Numbered from the stretch's first letter, positions 29,187 through 37,522 are shown. The stretch: 57,063 bases of DNA from an uncultured Dialister sp. (GCA_934216155.1 CAKQBK010000006.1:1-57063), one strand, 5' to 3'. A program made the numbers and translations. The notes: a model not told the origin generated them from the sequence alone.

Positions 29187-29380
29187 GTGCGTAGTGAGTA
29201 GTGCGAAGTGCGTAGTGATATTAGTCCCATAACGGATTATCATACCGTTAGTGTTTTATACCGCTAGAGCTGCCCCCTCAGCCTTCGGCAGCTCCCCCGA
29301 CAGGGGAGCCGAGACAGCAGTGTAAACTTACTTAGGGGCGCACAAAATTTGGAAGCGCCCCAATACCCCTTTTTATATAA
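29187..29380. repeat. Composite repeat after rnr: heptads, uninterrupted GC-rich block, terminator-like hairpin
   Basis: GTGCGTA, GTGAGTA, GTGCGAA and GTGCGTA occupy 29187-29214. The block shared with 21552-21637 then follows (29219-29304) and continues without break through GGGAGCCGAGACAGC to GGGGCGCAC...GCGCCCC and a CTTTTTATAT tail. This copy carries the empty site CCCCGACAGG (29295-29304) that is filled by the MITE in the copy after the adhesin. The final hairpin probably terminates rnr transcripts. Confidence 0.8.
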
Positions 29381-29473
29381 ATTACAAACGCGATGATGAT
29401 ATATATCTATTCACTGTTTGTCTATGAACGCACGGGGTACTCTTGGGTAAAACTTGCTAATATCCCAGTCACG

Positions 29474-29685
29474 TAAGTTAAGCGAAATATGCAATGATTT
29501 CTGCTAATGCAAAGGTTTCTCAGGATACTGAGGTTTCTCACGTTTCTCGAATGAGCTAATGACGCTAGCGTCTATGGGCACATTCGGAGAACCTGAGAAC
29601 CCTGAGAACCCTTAGAACCTTGAGCAACCTGTTACCACTAGCGGAATCATGTCTACTAATGCAAATCCTTAACTTAATTGCATCG
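29474..29685. mobile_element. Copy of the 9-bp-unit MITE upstream of smpB
   Basis: The left end TAAGTTAAGCGAAATATGC lacks the outer 9 bases of the inverted repeat seen in the 21638 copy. The right end CTTAACTTAATTGCATCG is full. Arms of 9-bp units surround a centre with GACGCTAGCGTC. CCAGTCACG occurs on both sides (29465-29473 and 29686-29694). This is compatible with a 9-bp target duplication, although the flank belongs to a GTCACCA-type heptad run that repeats anyway. Orientation is opposite to the 21638 copy. Confidence 0.75.
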
Positions 29686-29732
29686 CCAGTCACGAGTCAC
29701 CAGTCCACCAGTCACCATTATAGGAGTATTGC

Positions 29733-30203
29733 ATGGCAAAAGAGAAAACGGTGCCTCCGATTGCAGCCAATCGGCAGGCCTATCATAATTATTTCATCCA
29801 CGATACCTATGAGTGCGGCATTGCCCTCACCGGTACAGAGGTGAAATCCATTCGCGCCGGGAAAGCCAATTTGCGAGATAGCTTTGCGCGCATCAAAGAT
29901 GGGGAAGTGTACTTGTGGAATGCCCACATCAGCCCCTATGAACAAGGAAATATTTTCAACCACGATCCACTCCGGACCAGAAAACTGTTGCTCCATAAAA
30001 AGGAAATCATGAAAATTGAAATGCAGCTCAAAACCAAAGGCTATACCTTGGTGCCGCTGAAAATGTATTTCCGTCATGGCAAAGTCAAAGTAGAAATTGG
30101 CGTAGCAACAGGCAAAAAGTTATACGATAAACGGCAGGACATGGCAGCCAAAGCAGCCAAACGAGACCTGGACCGTCGAATTAAAGAACAACGGTATGAC
30201 TAA
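29733..30203 (+). CDS. smpB: SsrA-binding protein SmpB
   Basis: It binds tmRNA and delivers it to stalled ribosomes for trans-translation. The ATG follows TATAGGAG. The 156-aa length is standard. The fold-defining segments are visible: [10 protein letters not shown] near the start, the [19 protein letters not shown] core near residue 27, and the C-terminal [19 protein letters not shown] tail, which inserts into the empty mRNA channel. It follows rnr, as in many Firmicutes. The tmRNA gene that often comes next is not visible in the following 340 bp. Confidence 0.96.
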   Translation: MAKEKTVPPIAANRQAYHNYFIHDTYECGIALTGTEVKSIRAGKANLRDSFARIKDGEVYLWNAHISPYEQGNIFNHDPLRTRKLLLHKKEIMKIEMQLKTKGYTLVPLKMYFRHGKVKVEIGVATGKKLYDKRQDMAAKAAKRDLDRRIKEQRYD

Positions 30204-30206
30204 AAA

Positions 30207-30290
30207 GTTAGAAGTTAGAAGTTAGAAGTTAGAAGTGAGAAATGGTGGTGGCGGCGCATCAAATAGAACGGCGCCGCGGAATTTTATATG
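30207..30290. repeat. GTTAGAA heptads plus GC-rich hairpin after smpB
   Basis: Four perfect GTTAGAA units and one GTGAGAA occupy 30207-30241. GTGGTGGCGGCGC, a short loop and GGCGCCGCGGAATTTTATAT then form a hairpin with a weak T-tail. This is the family D plan with a different heptad and a different GC stem. It may terminate smpB transcription. Confidence 0.75.
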
Positions 30291-30298
30291 ATGAGGCG

Positions 30299-30480
30299 TG
30301 TTGTTAGTTGTTGGTCATTTGGTTTATACTCCGTGTTCTTCGTGCGCAATAAGCACAAAAGCACAGTGTTATTGGTTTAGGGTTTAAGGGTTAGTATGTA
30401 AACCTTAAACCCTAAACCAATGTCTCTTTCGTCTTGGCAAGTTGTTATCCAAAGGAATTGGCACGTAAACCAACAACCAA
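30299..30480. repeat. Family B palindrome, copy 4
   Basis: GTTGTTAGTTGTTGG opens it, and GTAAACCAACAACCAAC closes it. The core GGTTTAGGGTTTAAGGG pairs with AAACCTTAAACCCTAAACC. The gene that follows would gain an N-terminal extension if read from within this repeat, so its start was placed downstream. Confidence 0.7.
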
Positions 30481-30544
30481 CGGTGAATGCAGAGAATGTA
30501 TTATGCATCTACTAACGTACACAATCATCACATGGGAGAATAGC

Positions 30545-31402
30545 ATGGAACATAAAGAAGAAAAGAAAGTAAAAAAAGATTTTCACAAGAAAGGCAATTT
30601 CCGTGGCAAGAAATTTGACCATAAGGGAAAGGGCTTTTCCAAAGGCAAACCGGAATTCAAAAAGAGAAAACTGGCACCAGGGGTCGAATTTATTGACCGT
30701 GAACTGGGCGTGGGCATCGTAAGAAAGCTCACCGACGAAGGTGTCGTAGTGGCATTTGGCGATGTAGAAAAGCTGATTCCGAAAAAGAAACGGGAATTCA
30801 AAAAAGACGGTTTCCATAAAGATAGAAAATTCACCGGCAAAAAAGAATCCTTCCAGGCAGCTAAACCGATGGATCGGAAAGTATTCACCTTTGATGTGGA
30901 TGAGAAACCGGCCAAAGAAAAACCGGCAGGCAAGCGGGAAGTGACCGTCGGTCTGACTGTGGTAGATGACGTACTGGGCAAAGGTGTGGTGAGCCGTATC
31001 ACCGAAAGAGGCACCTATGTGACCTATGAAGCCACAGGCGAACATGTGATGTACCCAAGAGGTCTGACTGCGAAATTGCTGCAGTCTGCGTTCCCGAAAG
31101 CCAAAAAGGAAAAGAAAGAAGAACTGCCAAAAGCCAAAGGCCGCACCTATACCGTGCTGGAAGCACCGAAACGGGCAGCGAAGAAAGTGGAAATCCGTCC
31201 CGTCAAAGAAACCCATCGGGGCAATACCCACTACTTTGAGCTGGGCGTAGGAACCCCAGTCCACTCCAATGCTTACGGAAAAGGCGTGATCATTGATATC
31301 GCTAAAGGCCATCTGACCGTGGACTTTGGCGGCGTGGAAAAAGATTTCATCTACCCAAGGGCCTTTGCCGAAGGGGAAATCGAAGTTATTGTAGAAGAAT
31401 AA
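30545..31402 (+). CDS. Basic protein with three Tudor-like beta-barrel repeats
   Basis: This is an unnamed 285-aa protein. The start is the ATG at 30545 behind GGGAGAA. The open frame extends 37 codons further upstream, but into the family B repeat. Three related segments of about 40 residues occur at about 45-79 (GVEFIDRELGVGIVRKL), 135-175 (GLTVVDDVLGKGVVSRI) and 232-274 (GTPVHSNAYGKGVIIDI). Each has the V-x(5-8)-G-x-G-x-V pattern of the small barrel found at the C-terminus of PcrA/UvrD helicases. In PcrA that domain contacts RNA polymerase. The linkers are very Lys-rich (FHKKGNFRGKKF), suggesting nucleic-acid binding. It stands alone between repeats, with its own terminator. Binding to RNA polymerase or ribosomes is inference only. 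Confidence 0.75.
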   Translation: MEHKEEKKVKKDFHKKGNFRGKKFDHKGKGFSKGKPEFKKRKLAPGVEFIDRELGVGIVRKLTDEGVVVAFGDVEKLIPKKKREFKKDGFHKDRKFTGKKESFQAAKPMDRKVFTFDVDEKPAKEKPAGKREVTVGLTVVDDVLGKGVVSRITERGTYVTYEATGEHVMYPRGLTAKLLQSAFPKAKKEKKEELPKAKGRTYTVLEAPKRAAKKVEIRPVKETHRGNTHYFELGVGTPVHSNAYGKGVIIDIAKGHLTVDFGGVEKDFIYPRAFAEGEIEVIVEE

Positions 31403-31412
31403 GCAAAATCGT

Positions 31413-31459
31413 AAAAAGCAGGGAAACTGTACGAAAAAGTATGGTTTTCCTGCTTTTTT
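31413..31459 (+). terminator. Terminator of the Tudor-repeat gene
   Basis: AAAAAGCAGGGAAACTGTAC and GTATGGTTTTCCTGCTTTTTT form a stem with one small internal mismatch and a six-T tail, 11 bp after the stop codon. Confidence 0.85.
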
Positions 31460-31461
31460 GT

Positions 31462-31606
31462 TGTTTGTTGTTAGTTGTTAGTTGTTGGGGTTACGTGCCG
31501 CGTTCTTAGGAGCCAACGTGCCAAGGAGTACCGTTTACACAAAATACTTGACGCTATCGTTTGGCCCCAACAACAAACAACTAACAACCAGCAACCAGCA
31601 ACAATC
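31462..31606. repeat. Degenerate family B palindrome, copy 5
   Basis: GTTGTTT, GTTGTTA, GTTGTTA and GTTGTTG heptads open the element, and CAACAAA, CAACTAA, CAACCAG and CAACCAG heptads close it. The GGTTTAGGG core of other copies is lost, leaving only the outer arms. Confidence 0.65.
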
Positions 31607-31669
31607 ACCAATCTGATCTCTTGCTATTGAAAAAACGAATTAACGAGCAGCCACTATGTACATTGATTG

Positions 31670-31712
31670 AAAAGACATAACAACTATGTGATTGTAGATG
31701 TTATGTCTTTTT
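31670..31712 (+). terminator. Orphan terminator-like hairpin
   Basis: AAAAGACATAACA, a 16-nt loop and TGTTATGTCTTTTT. It has a perfect 13-bp stem with a T-tail but no open frame just before it. The upstream 50 bp resemble those before the orphan terminator at 22288-22327 (TTGCTATTGA, then AACGAATT...), so the two may be ends of the same small untranslated unit. Confidence 0.65.
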
Positions 31713-31725
31713 GTGTACACATCAA

Positions 31726-31767
31726 CCGCTAACCGACAACAGTTAACTGCCAACTGCCAACCAGTAT
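31726..31767. repeat. Six-unit heptad array overlapping the ruvC promoter
   Basis: CCGCTAA, CCGACAA, CAGTTAA, CTGCCAA, CTGCCAA and CCAGTAT occur in strict 7-bp phase. The last units lie where the -35 region of the extended -10 promoter (31767-31775) would be. Confidence 0.8.
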
Positions 31768-31775
31768 GCTATAAT
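31767..31775 (+). promoter_or_regulatory. Extended -10 promoter candidate for ruvC
   Basis: TGCTATAAT gives a perfect TATAAT (31770-31775) preceded by the TGn extension. The -35 position falls on CTGCCA of the heptad array, a poor match, as is usual for extended -10 promoters. The ruvC start is 250 bp downstream, with a solo MITE arm between. Confidence 0.5.
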
Positions 31776-31904
31776 GTAAAAGATTACTATACAAATAGGA
31801 CAATGTTGTTATGTTAAGAGAAAGTTGCCATACTTTCTTTTGCGAGCAAAAGACGCTTCTGGTTTTCATGTTTCAAAAATGAGAGGATAACGTTAGCGTT
31901 TACA

Positions 31905-32005
31905 GCACATTCGAGAAACCTGAGAAACCTTAGAACCTTGAGAAACCTGAGCAACCTAAAATTTCTAGCGAAATCATGCTTACTGGCTCAAATCCTTAAC
32001 GGCAT
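31905..32005. mobile_element. Solo right arm of the 9-bp-unit element before ruvC
   Basis: GCACATTCGAGAAACCT is followed by GAGAAACCT, TAGAACCTT, GAGAAACCT and GAGCAACCT units, then CTAGCGAAATCATGCTTAC and AATCCTTAACGGCATTG. The tip is close to the CTTAACTTAATAGCATTG end of complete copies. The left arm is replaced by unrelated sequence. The element ends about 20 bp before the ruvC start codon. Confidence 0.7.
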
Positions 32006-32024
32006 TGCGAGAATGAGGTGAGTT

Positions 32025-32516
32025 ATGCGGGTACTTGGAATCGATCCTGGCACCGGACGGTGTGGATTTGGCGTGGTGGATAAGGTGGGAACACAAATCA
32101 CACCAATCAACTATGGAGTCATTGAAACTTACAAAGAACAAAGCGATTTGGAACGATTGAATATTGTTTATGAAGGCATCGCAGAACTGATTGCCACCTA
32201 TCGGCCCCAGTTCATGGGAGTGGAAACACTGTATTTCAATACCAATATCACCACCGGCATCAAAGTAGCCCAGGCCAGAGGGGTGATTCTTCTGGCAGGA
32301 TATCGACAAAATATCCCCATTATCGATGTGACACCGCTCCAGGTGAAACAGCAGCTCACCGGTTATGGTCGGGCGGATAAGAAACAGGTCATTGAAATGG
32401 TCAAGCGCATGATGCACATCACAAAGAAAATCGACCCCGATGACGCAGCAGACGCCCTGGCCATAGGCCTCACGGCAGCGTACCGGGTAGAACATAAAGG
32501 GATAATGAGTAATTAG
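32025..32516 (+). CDS. ruvC: Holliday junction resolvase RuvC
   Basis: This endonuclease cleaves Holliday junctions after RuvAB branch migration. The ATG follows GAATGAGGTGAG. The 163-aa protein has the RNase H-like active site: Asp7 in GIDPGTGRCGFGVV, the Glu in GVETLYFN near residue 67, and the paired Asp residues in DPDDAADALA near residues 138-145. The last codons (IMSN, then TAG) are written in the GAGTAAT heptads of the repeat beginning at 32507, so the C-terminus has been reshaped by the repeat. RuvA and RuvB follow, but not in a compact operon. Confidence 0.96.
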   Translation: MRVLGIDPGTGRCGFGVVDKVGTQITPINYGVIETYKEQSDLERLNIVYEGIAELIATYRPQFMGVETLYFNTNITTGIKVAQARGVILLAGYRQNIPIIDVTPLQVKQQLTGYGRADKKQVIEMVKRMMHITKKIDPDDAADALAIGLTAAYRVEHKGIMSN

Positions 32517-32645
32517 TAAGGAGTAATGAGCAATGAAAGAACGACCCATAAATGATAAAGCGTCATTATTGAAATAATGCGGCGCTTTATTATTTGATGC
32601 GCCGTACAATCATTACTCATTGCTAATTTCTCATTACTCATTTTT
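32507..32645. repeat. GAGTAAT heptad palindrome between ruvC and ruvA
   Basis: GAGTAAT, TAGTAAG, GAGTAAT and GAGCAAT (32507-32534) are mirrored by ATTACTC, ATTGCTA, ATTTCTC and ATTACTC ending near 32641. Inside is a hairpin, AAAGCGTCATTATT / AATAATGCGGCGCTTT (about 32557-32588), followed by ATTATTT, which could act as a terminator. The array begins inside the ruvC coding sequence and ends just before the ruvA ribosome-binding site AAAGGAG. Confidence 0.8.
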
Positions 32646-32659
32646 AAAGGAGAATTGGT

Positions 32660-33262
32660 ATGATTGGCTACATTCATGGTCCCGTGACAGGACTGTTTAA
32701 GGATTATTGCTTCATCGAAGCCGGTGGGGTGGGGTATCGAATTTTTATTTCCGATAAAACCCGCCAGCGATTGCAAACCGGGGAAGAGGCGAAACTTTTT
32801 ACTTACATGGCTGTAAGAGAAGATGCGATGCTTCTCTATGGCTTTTTGTCCCAGGAAGAATATGATCTATTCCTTCTCTTGATTTCTATTTCCAAAATCG
32901 GGCCCAAAGTGGCCATGGGCATTTTGTCCTCTATGGTACCGTCTGCATTTGTGGGTGCTGTGAGTGCACAGAATGTGACTGCCCTGACGAAACTGCCTGG
33001 TATCGGCAAGAAAACAGCGGAACGTCTAGTGGTAGAGCTGAAAGATAAAGTTGCGAAACTGGATATGCCCGAATCGTTGTCCGTTCCTGTTCCAGCAGCA
33101 CCGGCGGCAGAAGGTATCACCGGAAAAGCCCTACAGGCCCTGATGGCTCTAGGCTATGGGGCAGAAGAAGTGGAGCCCATCATTCATAAACTGGCACAAC
33201 AATACAACGATGTGTCCACCCTCATTCGGGCTGTGCTGGTGGAAATAGGAAATAGAGAGTAG
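32660..33262 (+). CDS. ruvA: Holliday junction branch migration subunit RuvA
   Basis: It binds the four-way junction as a tetramer and loads RuvB. The ATG follows TTTTTAAAGGAGAATTGGT. The 200-aa protein has the N-terminal OB fold (MIGYIHGPVTGLF...), two helix-hairpin-helix segments (LISISKIGPKVAMGIL near residue 73; LTKLPGIGKKTAERLVVEL near residue 109), an Ala/Pro-rich flexible linker (VPVPAAPAAEG) and the C-terminal RuvB-binding helix bundle. The length is normal. Confidence 0.96.
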   Translation: MIGYIHGPVTGLFKDYCFIEAGGVGYRIFISDKTRQRLQTGEEAKLFTYMAVREDAMLLYGFLSQEEYDLFLLLISISKIGPKVAMGILSSMVPSAFVGAVSAQNVTALTKLPGIGKKTAERLVVELKDKVAKLDMPESLSVPVPAAPAAEGITGKALQALMALGYGAEEVEPIIHKLAQQYNDVSTLIRAVLVEIGNRE

Positions 33263-33267
33263 GGTGT

Positions 33268-33475
33268 TGGTGATTGGTGACTGGTAACTGGTGACTGGGG
33301 TTCTGTAGCGATGATATAGTTAGTGAAACATGGCGATGTACTGGATATCAAAAGGTTCTCGTCTCGCGGAAATCGTTAGATTTCTAATGGGGCGAGAACC
33401 TTGAGAACCTTGAGAACCTTGAGAAACTTGAGAAACTTATCCTAGTCACGAGTCGCCAGTCTACCAGTCACCCCA
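33268..33475. repeat. Two repeat classes between ruvA and ruvB
   Basis: GGTGATT, GGTGACT, GGTAACT and GGTGACT heptads lie at about 33271-33298. Their complement class AGTCACG, AGTCGCC, AGTCACC closes the region at about 33445-33474. Between them, GGTTCTCGTCTCGC...GGGGCGAGAACC forms a hairpin that runs into five 9-bp units (three GAGAACCTT, two GAGAAACTT). Different repeat families are thus nested in one palindrome. Confidence 0.7.
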
Positions 33476-33500
33476 AATAGTAAAGAAAACAGGTACAAGT

Positions 33501-34556
33501 ATGAACAATAAATACATAAAGAGCCTTGGTGGGCAGGAGGAAGAAGAAGTTCTTGGCAGCAAGGGGCGCATTGTTTCCACAGAAGAAACGGAGAAAGATG
33601 CGTGGCAGTTATCCCTTCGCCCCCAGCGGCTCGATGATTATATCGGACAGGCTGCTTTTAAGGAAAATTTGAAAGTCTATATTTCCGCAGCCAAATCGAG
33701 AAAAGAACCACTGGATCATGTGCTTCTCTATGGTCCACCAGGACTTGGGAAAACCACCATGGCGAAAATCATTGCCAATGAATTGGGGTCCCAGTTCAAA
33801 GTGACCAGCGGTCCTGCCATTGGGCGTCCAGGAGAATTGGCATCTATCTTGACCACACTGCAGGACCACGATGTGCTTTTTATCGATGAAATCCATCGAC
33901 TGAATCGCAATGTAGAAGAAATTCTTTATTCCGCCATGGAAGATTTTGCCCTGGATATCGTCATGGGGAAAGGCACCGGAGCCAGTTCCATTCGTATCGA
34001 CTTGGCTCACTTCACTTTGATTGGTGCCACCACCCGGGCTGGATCTTTGTCGGCACCACTTCGGGATCGGTTCCTCATTACGAACCACATGCAATACTAT
34101 ACCAAAGAGGAATTGAAGAAAATTATCGTCCGTGCGGCTCACATTTTACAAATCGACATCGATGACAGTGGTGCTGAAGAAATTGCTCGTCGCTCTCGTG
34201 GGACGCCTCGTATTGCGAACCGTCTTTTGAAGCGTATCCGCGATTTTGCCCAAGTGCAGAATAGCCCTATCACAGCAGACATTGCTTCTTTGGCACTGAA
34301 GGCACTTCATGTAGACGATATCGGTCTCGATGAATTGGATAACGAAATTTTGAAAGCCATTATTTATAAATTTGGCGGCGGTCCTGTAGGAATTGATACC
34401 ATTTCGGCTGCTGTTAGCGAAGAACGGGCCACCATCGAAGACGTGTGTGAACCGTACCTCATGCAAATTGGTTTTCTTACCCGCACCCCCAGAGGCCGTA
34501 TGGCCACCAAAGCCGCCTACGACCACGTGGGAGCGGTGATGCCCGAAAACTCATGA
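33501..34556 (+). CDS. ruvB: Holliday junction branch migration ATPase RuvB
   Basis: This AAA+ motor hexamer drives branch migration together with RuvA. The ATG at 33501 follows AAAACAGG. The 351-aa protein has a slightly long acidic N-terminal extension (about 20 residues rich in Glu) before the core [12 protein letters not shown]. Walker [10 protein letters not shown] is near residue 78, Walker [11 protein letters not shown] near residue 129, sensor 1 GATTR near residue 178, and the arginine-finger region RDRF near residue 190. The C-terminal winged helix includes [10 protein letters not shown]. All expected parts are present. Confidence 0.97.
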   Translation: MNNKYIKSLGGQEEEEVLGSKGRIVSTEETEKDAWQLSLRPQRLDDYIGQAAFKENLKVYISAAKSRKEPLDHVLLYGPPGLGKTTMAKIIANELGSQFKVTSGPAIGRPGELASILTTLQDHDVLFIDEIHRLNRNVEEILYSAMEDFALDIVMGKGTGASSIRIDLAHFTLIGATTRAGSLSAPLRDRFLITNHMQYYTKEELKKIIVRAAHILQIDIDDSGAEEIARRSRGTPRIANRLLKRIRDFAQVQNSPITADIASLALKALHVDDIGLDELDNEILKAIIYKFGGGPVGIDTISAAVSEERATIEDVCEPYLMQIGFLTRTPRGRMATKAAYDHVGAVMPENS

Positions 34557-34879
34557 GGGATTAGGGCGTTCGACTCTAGCCGTAAACATCATTTCGACCG
34601 ACGGGATTAGTGCGAAATATTACAACAGTGTAGTTTAACGCTATGTTAGATAGAAGTGGAGAAATCTCAAAGCAGTAGCGTTAAAGAAAATAGCTGACAC
34701 ATAGGAGAAATCTTAGAACCTTTAGCCACTTTAGAACCTTCAGAACCTTTTTCCAAAACGGAATCATCGTATATATTTCGCTTAATTTCGCAGCATGGAG
34801 CTCTATGGGGGGCTTTCAATTTCTCCTAATCCCTAGTCCCCAACCCCTAATCCCTAGAAATAAAAAATCAGGTGAATCT
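34557..34879. repeat. Repeat-filled gap between ruvB and the SpoIID-like gene
   Basis: Units related to the 9-bp family (TTAGAACCTT, TTAGCCACT, TTCAGAACC) lie at about 34705-34752, followed by an element-like tail (GGAATCATCGTATATATTTCGC). From about 34826 there are CCTAATC, CCTAGTC, CCCAACC and CCTAATC heptads. The open frame of the next gene extends back through these heptads, but this part is not believed to be coding. Confidence 0.65.
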
Positions 34880-36172
34880 ATGAAAATACATACAATCTTT
34901 GCTATTATGGGCATGGCTTCCGCATTGGTGCTAGGAAGTGCTTATTCGGTGAGTGCCCAAACGATTCCGGTACAGCGGAAAGCCCATGTGGGGGCGGCTG
35001 TGCGACACCGGGCAAGCGGTGTGAAGAAAAATGTTTCTACTACTCCCAAAAGTACAGTTGCGAAGAATACGGCTACATCTAAAGGAACGCAGAACAGTCG
35101 AAGTCCGGTAGTGGAAGTGGGACTTTTATCCGGATCGGAAGTTCATTTCACCGGCCTCGCCGATTTCCAGGCCCAAAGCGATGGGAAAACAGTAGACAAT
35201 TACAAAAATGGCAGCCAGCTTTCTATTACTCGAAGTGGGAATCAACTGTTGGTGAATGGGAAGAAAGCTGGTGGTACGGTATATTTCAAATCCAAACAGG
35301 ATGGAGTTGCGTTTTCCGCAAAGGGCAATCGCTATCGGGGGCAGATGAAAGCGGTCCCTTCTCCCTGGGGGAGCGGCATCACTTTGGTGAATGTGGTTTC
35401 CATGGAAGACTATTTGCAAGGGGTGGTTCCCTGTGAAATCGTACCGTCCTGGCGAATCGATGCTATCAAAGCCCAAGCCGTGGCAGCCAGAACCTATGCG
35501 ATGTTTCATAAAAATGGCTATCGCTCCTCTGGCTATGATGTGACAGACGACACCAGAAGCCAGGTGTACCAAGGGGCAGGTGCTGAGACAGAAGCCACCA
35601 ACCGGGCTGTCCGTGAAACCGCAGGCGAAATTGTCACTTATGGAGGAAAACCTATTGATGCGGTTTTTCATTCCAGCGGCGGTGGATACACAGAAAACTG
35701 TGAAAACGTGTGGGGCTCATCCATTCCTTATCTGAAAGGTGTGCCGGAAGAGAAATATGCGAGTCCTTGGACAAAGACCGTATCAGTTTCCGCCTTTGTA
35801 AATACCCTGGCTGGTTCTGGATTCAAAGTGAAAGGCATCAAACTGTCCAAACTTCGCATTGGAGAAGCCCATACCGCTAGCGATCGCGGCGTTTCTGGTC
35901 GCGTGAAAAACGTGACACTTATTGGCAAAAATGGAAATAAGACTATTTCCGGCGACAAAATCCAAAGCCTCTACGATTTGAATAGTACGTTGTTCGATAT
36001 TTCTATCAAAGGAAATACAATCACACTCACCGGCTACGGCTATGGTCATGGATTGGGCCTTTCCCAGTGGGGCGCCGAAGCCATGGCGGAAAAACAAGGC
36101 GATGGCAAGGAGTTCTATAAGAAAATCCTGACTCACTACTATAGCGGGACGAAGGTGGAGAAAGTGTATTAG
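34880..36172 (+). CDS. Secreted SpoIID/LytB-domain peptidoglycan hydrolase
   Basis: It is likely a cell-wall-acting lytic enzyme of the SpoIID/amidase-enhancer family. The start is the ATG at 34880 behind CAGGTGAA, which places a good signal peptide (KIHTIFAIMGMASALVLGSA, cleavage after Ser-Ala-Gln or nearby) at the N-terminus. An earlier in-frame ATG lies in repeat sequence. The mature 400-residue protein begins with a basic Thr/Ser/Lys stretch. The SpoIID core contains Glu186 in VVPCEIVPSW at the position of the SpoIID catalytic glutamate, AQAVAARTYA, FHSSGGGYTENCENVWG and GYGYGHGLGLSQWGAEAMA. A sporulation role is not implied: related proteins in non-sporulating Negativicutes act in wall turnover. 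It sits in the usual ruvB-queA interval. Confidence 0.9.
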   Translation: MKIHTIFAIMGMASALVLGSAYSVSAQTIPVQRKAHVGAAVRHRASGVKKNVSTTPKSTVAKNTATSKGTQNSRSPVVEVGLLSGSEVHFTGLADFQAQSDGKTVDNYKNGSQLSITRSGNQLLVNGKKAGGTVYFKSKQDGVAFSAKGNRYRGQMKAVPSPWGSGITLVNVVSMEDYLQGVVPCEIVPSWRIDAIKAQAVAARTYAMFHKNGYRSSGYDVTDDTRSQVYQGAGAETEATNRAVRETAGEIVTYGGKPIDAVFHSSGGGYTENCENVWGSSIPYLKGVPEEKYASPWTKTVSVSAFVNTLAGSGFKVKGIKLSKLRIGEAHTASDRGVSGRVKNVTLIGKNGNKTISGDKIQSLYDLNSTLFDISIKGNTITLTGYGYGHGLGLSQWGAEAMAEKQGDGKEFYKKILTHYYSGTKVEKVY

Positions 36173-36205
36173 GCTAACTAGACATATTGGTGGTGCCGTA
36201 TAGAG

Positions 36206-36365
36206 GAAAGGTTATTATTCTACGGATATCTTTTGTCAAATCATTCTATGTACCGCTACGATCAAGGTTATAAAGGCTTATATTTGCAGTTGATTGGAAA
36301 TGACAGTGTTTTCTGTGTAAAAAGCATAACCTGCCGAAGGCTAACCTGGAATGAACGCTATACTG
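36206..36365. repeat. Family H repeat (AAGGTTATTATTCTAC) upstream of queA
   Basis: AAAGGTTATTATTCTAC at about 36207 is identical to the opening of the palindrome at 44178. ATCAAGGTTATAAAGG and AAGCATAACCTGCCGAAGG follow. Only part of the symmetry survives. No coding frame is seen in the 36173-36458 interval. A weak TTGACG (36387-36392) could belong to a queA promoter, but no good -10 follows at the right distance. Confidence 0.55.
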
Positions 36366-36458
36366 TATACAATTGTTTGAATCCACTTGACGTCTATGGT
36401 GTTTAGGATTAAGCTAGATAAGTTATTATATTTCATCATATAGGAGATCATATAAAAC

Positions 36459-37478
36459 ATGAAACTGGAAGATTTTAATTACGATTTACCAAAAGAATTG
36501 ATTGCCCAGGAACCGGCGGAACCCCGTGATTCCTGCCGTCTTATGATGCTGGACAAAAATACTGGCGAATGGGAACATCACCATTTCCGTGATATTTTGG
36601 ATGAAATCCATGAAGGGGATATTTTTGTATTCAATAATACAAAAGTTATTCCTGCCCGTCTCTACGGCAAAAAGAGAGATACCGGCGGAAAGGTAGAAAT
36701 GCTCCTTCTGACACCGAAGGGCAATGACACCTGGGAAGTGCTGGTCAATCCTGGCCGAAAGGCATTGCCAGGGGTAGAAATCGAATTTGCACCGAACTGC
36801 TATTGCAAAGTGCTTGATAAAACTGAATTTGGCGGCCGTTTGGTGGAATTCCACTACGATGGCAACTTTGACAGCCTGCTGGACCAGATCGGTGAAATGC
36901 CGACCCCGCCATACATCCATAAGAAATTGGGAAATAACGACGAATACCAGACCGTGTATGCGAAATATAAAGGCTCCGCCGCTGCACCGACAGCTGGTCT
37001 CCATTTCACACCAGAACTGATGGAAGAAATGAAGAAAAAGGGCGCAACCCTTCTGTTCGTTACCCTTCACGTAGGTATTGGTACCTTCCGTCCTGTTTCG
37101 GAAGAAAATATTGAAGACCATGAAATGCACAAAGAATGGTACACCGTCAGCGAAGACGTAGCAAACCAGATCAACCAGGCCAGAGCCGAAGGTCGCCGCA
37201 TTATCGCCGTAGGTACCACCTCTGTCCGTACATTGGAATCGGCAGGCCAGAGCGGCACACTCCAGGCCGGCAGCGGTTGGACCCAGCTCTACATTTATCC
37301 AGGCTACCAGTGGCATATGGTAGATGCTATTGTTACCAATTTCCACCTGCCGGAATCCACACTGGTCATGATGATGGCCTCCTTTGCCGGAAGAGAACAT
37401 ATTTTGGCTGCTTACGAAGAAGCAGTGAAGCAGAAATATCGGTTCTTCTCCTTTGGCGACGCCATGTTCATCCATTAA
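36459..37478 (+). CDS. queA: S-adenosylmethionine:tRNA ribosyltransferase-isomerase QueA
   Basis: It converts preQ1-modified tRNA to epoxyqueuosine using the ribosyl group of SAM. The ATG at 36459 has TAGGAGAT upstream with a rather long spacer of about 12 nt. The 339-aa protein shows the family segments DFNYDLPKELIAQEP at the N-terminus, FNNTKVIPARLYG near residue 57, APTAGLHFT near residue 179, LHVGIGTFRPV near residue 206 and NFHLPESTLVMM near residue 293. It is followed by Tgt, the enzyme that inserts the preQ1 base, so the two act on the same tRNA in the order Tgt then QueA. Confidence 0.97.
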   Translation: MKLEDFNYDLPKELIAQEPAEPRDSCRLMMLDKNTGEWEHHHFRDILDEIHEGDIFVFNNTKVIPARLYGKKRDTGGKVEMLLLTPKGNDTWEVLVNPGRKALPGVEIEFAPNCYCKVLDKTEFGGRLVEFHYDGNFDSLLDQIGEMPTPPYIHKKLGNNDEYQTVYAKYKGSAAAPTAGLHFTPELMEEMKKKGATLLFVTLHVGIGTFRPVSEENIEDHEMHKEWYTVSEDVANQINQARAEGRRIIAVGTTSVRTLESAGQSGTLQAGSGWTQLYIYPGYQWHMVDAIVTNFHLPESTLVMMMASFAGREHILAAYEEAVKQKYRFFSFGDAMFIH

Positions 37479-37479
37479 A

Positions 37480-37518
37480 AAGTTGGCAGTTAGCGGTCAA
37501 CAGTTAACTGCTAACTGG
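37480..37518. repeat. Heptad palindrome after queA
   Basis: AAGTTGG, CAGTTAG, CGGTCAA and CAGTTAA are followed by complement-class CTGCTAA and CTGGTAT. It lies between the queA stop and its terminator, the same place as the array after gpsA. Confidence 0.8.
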
Positions 37519-37522
37519 TATA

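Noticed and set aside
30204..30544. tmRNA gene (ssrA) after smpB
   Set aside because: No tRNA-like ends or tag-encoding segment. The interval is filled by GTTAGAA heptads and a family B palindrome.
34805..34879. Upstream ATG for the SpoIID-like gene
   Set aside because: The extension is encoded by CCCTAAT heptads and would mask the signal peptide.
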